From CALBPI01 sp038533155 (GTDB lineage: Bacteria; Pseudomonadota; Gammaproteobacteria; Steroidobacterales; Woeseiaceae): a stretch of DNA of 64,000 nucleotides. Below are positions 60,748 through 64,000 of this stretch, one piece after another. Numbering within the stretch: position 1 is the stretch's first letter; every line of letters begins with the position of its first letter. Location: positions 113,262 through 177,261 of the forward strand of contig JBCAZH010000001.1 of NCBI GenBank assembly GCA_038533155.1, in the 5' to 3' direction. The position numbers were made by a program, and so were the translations under genes. The notes below the pieces were generated by a model, which was not told where the DNA came from, made no database searches, and saw nothing but the letters and a program-made list of their open reading frames with translations.

Positions 60748-63700
60748 GTGTTTCGAAAGTGGGCACCATTTCTGATTCTTGTGTCTGCAGTTCTGATTCA
60801 AAAAAGCCATGCCTTTGAAGTCTCGGGCACCTTGACCAGCGGTGGCGGGGTCAGTATCGATACGCCAGAGCTGACCCCGGGATGGTATCTGGCGACAGTC
60901 ACGCAAAGTGGAGTAGACGTGACGCTGACCGTTGCGGGTAATGCGGTCACAGGGACGACGGTGCAATCGCTAGTGGAGCGATTCGGCAGCGAGTACCTGG
61001 CGTTTGAAGTCGCCGCCGCGGGCTCTGTCGAAGTCGAGCTTTCTGCGCCTAACCAGCAAGGTCGATTCTCCGGCAAATATAAGTTACGGATGGTGCCGCT
61101 TTCCGACGCGCAGGTGCCGCTTTATGACTCGCTGACCGCTGCGGGACGTTTCGGTGAAAAGCTCGACAATGCATCGCGCCGGGAAACTATCAAATACCTC
61201 GAACAAGCGCTCGCGGAAGCAGAGCCAGGATCGCAGGTTGAAACGGAAATTCTGTATAGACTAAGTTTTCAAAATTACTGGCTTCTTGAGCTTGAAGCTG
61301 CGATTAAACATCTGAACGCGCTCAGAAGTCGGGAAATTGTTGTTGAGCAATCTGATATGCGGATCGCCGTCGACGCGCTGATGGGTGCGATCTTGATGGA
61401 GCAGGGGGATACCGCGTATCAAGAGGCAGAACAACTGCTGCAACAGTCTCATGCCGAGTATGTCGCCGTTGGCGATGCCTTTCATTCGGGAACTATCACG
61501 AACAATCTGGGGTTACTCGCACTCTATAAGTCAGATTTGAAAGGCGCCGTGGCGTATTGGCGCAAGGCGATTGCTGAATACGAGGAGGCTGGTGCCGACT
61601 TTCGAATTGCGCAGTCGATCGGCAACATCGCGCATGTTCGTGAGCGCGAGCGAAATTTCCTGAGTGCCATCGCGCTGTACGATGAGGCACTGTCGATATT
61701 GCCGGGCGATCAAAATCGTTCGCTTCAGGTTATTTTTTCGATCAATAAGGCGAGTGCACTCCAAGGCTACGGTCTCCCGAACGATGCGTTGCTGGTGCTC
61801 AGCGAGGTCGATGAGACGCTGATGCCCGAGGGGGCAAGCAACGATCAAATCTGGCTATTGTCCAACGTCGCATCGATTTACCGTTCAGTTGGGAATGTCA
61901 GCCGTGCTATCGCAATTCAGGAGGAAATCGTCGATCTGCGAAGGCAAATCAACGAGGGGCGAGCATTTATACTCGCGCTGCTGCAGCTTGGCGAAGACTA
62001 TCGCACGCGAGGATTGGAAGGTGATCTTGAACGAGCGATCGAATTGCACACCGAAGCGCTCAAGAAGTCGGGCGATGATCGCCGCCGCGCTACAGCGAAC
62101 CTAGAACTCGCCAGGGACTTGGTCGAGACCAAAAGCTTTGAGTTGGCGCGTAAGCACATCGAACGCAGCTTGGTACATTCAGAGTTGGCAGACGCTCCCA
62201 ACATCAGGCATCAGGCGGCATTGCTCTTCAGTCGATTGCCGTCGGAATGGGTGGAAGATCAGATCGAACTTGTGCGGGTGAGCGCCGCGGCAGTTACTGC
62301 GGATGACAACCTCATGGTTCGAGCTCGTGCAAAGCAATCGCTAGCGGCCGTAGCGAAAGATGACGTTGAACGATTCCAGTTGCTAGACAGCGCTTTGGAG
62401 GACGTCGACGCGGCGCGCCAGTCTGTGTCTAACCCCTGGTTGTCGACGCATTTCGGTCAGTATGAATATCCGATCATTGAGGACTATTTGCGACGCCTCT
62501 GGTCAAGCAAGGCAGACGCCGAAACACAGAACGCTGCGCTAGCCTTAGCGCAACGCGCTCATGCGACTTCATTTACGCGAATCCTCGCTGAGTCAGGCGT
62601 CTTTGAAGTGGTTGAGGCTACGCATCCGTGGTCGCTGTCCGGCGATCTCATGGATGAACAATTCGAGATTACCGAGTCTGCAGTCCGACAGGATATGGCG
62701 ATCGCGAAGGCTCGTTCCGATGACAGTCGATTGCGTTCGTTTGAAAGAACGGAAGCCGTGGACTTAATCGACCTGCAACGCGCTCTGCCCGAGGATCAAG
62801 GTGTCATCTACTACTTCATCGGCTCGGAGTTTGGAATTGCCTGGTACATCACAAGCGGCTCGGTGAGCAGTTGGGAAATTCCGGGTCGTGCAGAGGTGAG
62901 AGGTGTTGTTGACAGCATCAACGATGCGATGTCAGAACGAGGTGCGGAACGAGAGTTTGGAGTTCTTTTGCTTTTGCGCTACGCATCGGAGTTTCTGTTG
63001 CCTCCGAACTTAGATCCGAATCACTCGCGTCTCGCTATCGTTGCGGACGATGCGCTAGGAGCGTTTCCTTTCGCGGCTCTGCCGTATCGTCGGGATGGCA
63101 AGATCTCTTACCTCGTAGAACAAGCCAGCATAACAATGCTGTTGGGGCTGCAGCCGTTGCTGGAGACAAAAGCTCCGTATGTAGAAAAAAAGCAACCGCG
63201 TGTTTTGTTCCTCGGAACAAACGATCCGGCTCTGCCGGCTTCGGCTGCTGAAGGGCAAGCCATTGCTGCGAACTTGCCGGCAGCGAAGGTCCTGACACGA
63301 GTCGGCTCTGAGGCGGTCCGAGCGATAAGCGGCTCGATTGCCAAAGACCACGAGATTTTGCACATTTCTGCGCATGCGAGTCCTGCATCGGAAGCGCCGG
63401 ACCACGCCAATGTGCAGTTCGGAACCGACGAATCGTCTTTGCTGCGAGTGGCTCAAATCTATGGGTTCGCACCGAGCGCAAAGCGCCTGGCATTTCTGAG
63501 CGCTTGCGAAACGAGCGTCGGCGAGTTGATTCCGGGGGACGGGATCCATGGCTTGGTGCGCGCCGCGCTCTACAACGGTGCTGAGAACGTTATCGCCACG
63601 CATTGGAGAGTTTCTGATCGCGCATCGGCAGTTTTGGTTGGAAGGTTCTACGAGGCTTATGCATTGAATGCGGAGAACGCTGCCGAAGCACTACGCGAAA

Positions 63701-63780
63701 TGCAATTGAGTGTGCTGCAAGAAAGTGGCGCCTTGCGTCACCCCTCATATTGGGCGGCCTACTCACACTTCACGAGGTAG
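60748..63780 (+). CDS. TPR-CHAT domain protein (caspase-like protease), exported
   Basis: A 1010-residue protein with a signal peptide (about 1-22, KSHAFE). An N-terminal beta domain (about 23-115) is followed by TPRs (about 135-500, for example TNNLGLLALYKSDLKGAVAYW) and a C-terminal CHAT domain (about 690-1010). The caspase-type dyad is intact: His876 in HISAHAS and Cys920 in LSACETSVGE. CHAT proteases act in cell-death or defence pathways elsewhere (for example the Craspase partner TPR-CHAT); here the protein is predicted to be exported, which is unlike those. Third gene of the sigma operon, 3 bp after the putative anti-sigma gene. GTG start. Confidence 0.85.
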   Translation: MFRKWAPFLILVSAVLIQKSHAFEVSGTLTSGGGVSIDTPELTPGWYLATVTQSGVDVTLTVAGNAVTGTTVQSLVERFGSEYLAFEVAAAGSVEVELSAPNQQGRFSGKYKLRMVPLSDAQVPLYDSLTAAGRFGEKLDNASRRETIKYLEQALAEAEPGSQVETEILYRLSFQNYWLLELEAAIKHLNALRSREIVVEQSDMRIAVDALMGAILMEQGDTAYQEAEQLLQQSHAEYVAVGDAFHSGTITNNLGLLALYKSDLKGAVAYWRKAIAEYEEAGADFRIAQSIGNIAHVRERERNFLSAIALYDEALSILPGDQNRSLQVIFSINKASALQGYGLPNDALLVLSEVDETLMPEGASNDQIWLLSNVASIYRSVGNVSRAIAIQEEIVDLRRQINEGRAFILALLQLGEDYRTRGLEGDLERAIELHTEALKKSGDDRRRATANLELARDLVETKSFELARKHIERSLVHSELADAPNIRHQAALLFSRLPSEWVEDQIELVRVSAAAVTADDNLMVRARAKQSLAAVAKDDVERFQLLDSALEDVDAARQSVSNPWLSTHFGQYEYPIIEDYLRRLWSSKADAETQNAALALAQRAHATSFTRILAESGVFEVVEATHPWSLSGDLMDEQFEITESAVRQDMAIAKARSDDSRLRSFERTEAVDLIDLQRALPEDQGVIYYFIGSEFGIAWYITSGSVSSWEIPGRAEVRGVVDSINDAMSERGAEREFGVLLLLRYASEFLLPPNLDPNHSRLAIVADDALGAFPFAALPYRRDGKISYLVEQASITMLLGLQPLLETKAPYVEKKQPRVLFLGTNDPALPASAAEGQAIAANLPAAKVLTRVGSEAVRAISGSIAKDHEILHISAHASPASEAPDHANVQFGTDESSLLRVAQIYGFAPSAKRLAFLSACETSVGELIPGDGIHGLVRAALYNGAENVIATHWRVSDRASAVLVGRFYEAYALNAENAAEALREMQLSVLQESGALRHPSYWAAYSHFTR

Positions 63781-63818
63781 GCCGGGTTGACCAAGTATGA
63801 ACCAGAAAGGCAAGAAAT

Positions 63819-64000
63819 ATGTATTCAATATTGCGAGTTGCATCAAGTTTATTGGTGACTAGCACTATCCTACTGGCCACTTCCGGCTGTGTTTCTAATA
63901 CTCCTCCGGCTGCCAAGAGCACACTAAAGCTCTCTGGCCATTGGGATTGGTATTCTCAGGACGTTGGAGGATCCTCTGGCTCGGATCATCCTCACTTTAC
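63819..64000 (+). CDS. Lipoprotein, N-terminal part (cut by window edge)
   Basis: Only the first 60 residues are visible. It opens MYSILRVASSLLVTSTILL and has a lipobox-like ATSGC near residue 24, then SNTPPAAKST and the more structured LSGHWDWYSQDVGGSSG. AAAGG lies about 9 nt before the ATG. It starts 38 bp after the CHAT gene on the same strand and may be a partner or substrate of it. The base composition is more A/T rich than its neighbours. Confidence 0.7.
   Translation, partial: MYSILRVASSLLVTSTILLATSGCVSNTPPAAKSTLKLSGHWDWYSQDVGGSSGSDHPHF

Noticed and set aside
1..64000. CRISPR arrays, insertion sequences and prophage genes
   Set aside because: No repeat-spacer pattern, transposase, integrase or phage structural gene was recognised on either strand.

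Overview
The window looks like a chromosomal segment of a free-living, probably marine or sediment gammaproteobacterium. The evidence is two conserved gene orders. One is rpoH-ftsX-ftsE-ftsY-rsmD. The other is coaD-mutM-rpmG-rpmB-radC-coaBC-dut-pyrE, which matches the E. coli order with extra genes inserted. A nickel superoxide dismutase, an ergothioneine pair and lipoproteins with poly-Gly tethers fit an uncultured or poorly studied lineage (Woeseiales-like is a guess). No insertion sequence, prophage or CRISPR array was seen.

Region by region. 1-4.0 kb: a minus-strand operon of RND/MMPL exporter, Ni-SOD precursor (sodN), its maturation peptidase (sodX) and an SDR enzyme cut by the left edge. 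4-10 kb: stand-alone receiver, small membrane protein, MATE exporter, glutaryl-CoA-type dehydrogenase, unknown membrane protein and a TonB-dependent receptor. 10.4-12.5 kb: OmpA-like lipoprotein, DUF3465 protein and folD. 12.5-16.1 kb: rpoH behind a perfect CIRCE operator, then ftsYEX. 16.2-28.8 kb: rsmD, coaD, mutM, a desaturase, rpmG/rpmB, an HxlR regulator with a vanadium haloperoxidase, radC, an amidase lipoprotein, coaBC, dut, pyrE and xth.

28.8-43.5 kb: AmpG-like and MarC membrane proteins, trmB, a degenerate GGDEF-EAL protein, an ECF sigma/anti-sigma-like/DUF4097 operon, an overlapping asmA-SRPBCC-mutY-yggX chain, GtrA, egtD, egtB and a TetR regulator. 43.7-49.4 kb: two tandem S9 peptidases, one of them lacking its catalytic residues, and an ECF42-type sigma factor with a YCII/DGPF partner. 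49.6-50.2 kb: tRNA-Phe flanked by decayed partial copies of itself and small palindromes.

50.2-64 kb is the most accessory-looking part. It holds a lipoprotein with about ten Asp-rich repeats, an AraC/GyrI-like regulator, a TPR-containing Ser/Thr kinase divergent from an ECF sigma gene, and a lipoprotein that joins a cholesterol-dependent-cytolysin-like pore-forming region to a predicted seven-bladed FG-GAP propeller. It ends with an ECF sigma / anti-sigma-like / TPR-CHAT protease operon followed by a lipoprotein cut by the right edge. The cytolysin-propeller fusion and the sigma-CHAT module are the strongest candidates for undescribed biology. Four ECF-type sigma genes in about 26 kb, each with a different partner, suggest this half of the window is rich in envelope and stress signalling.
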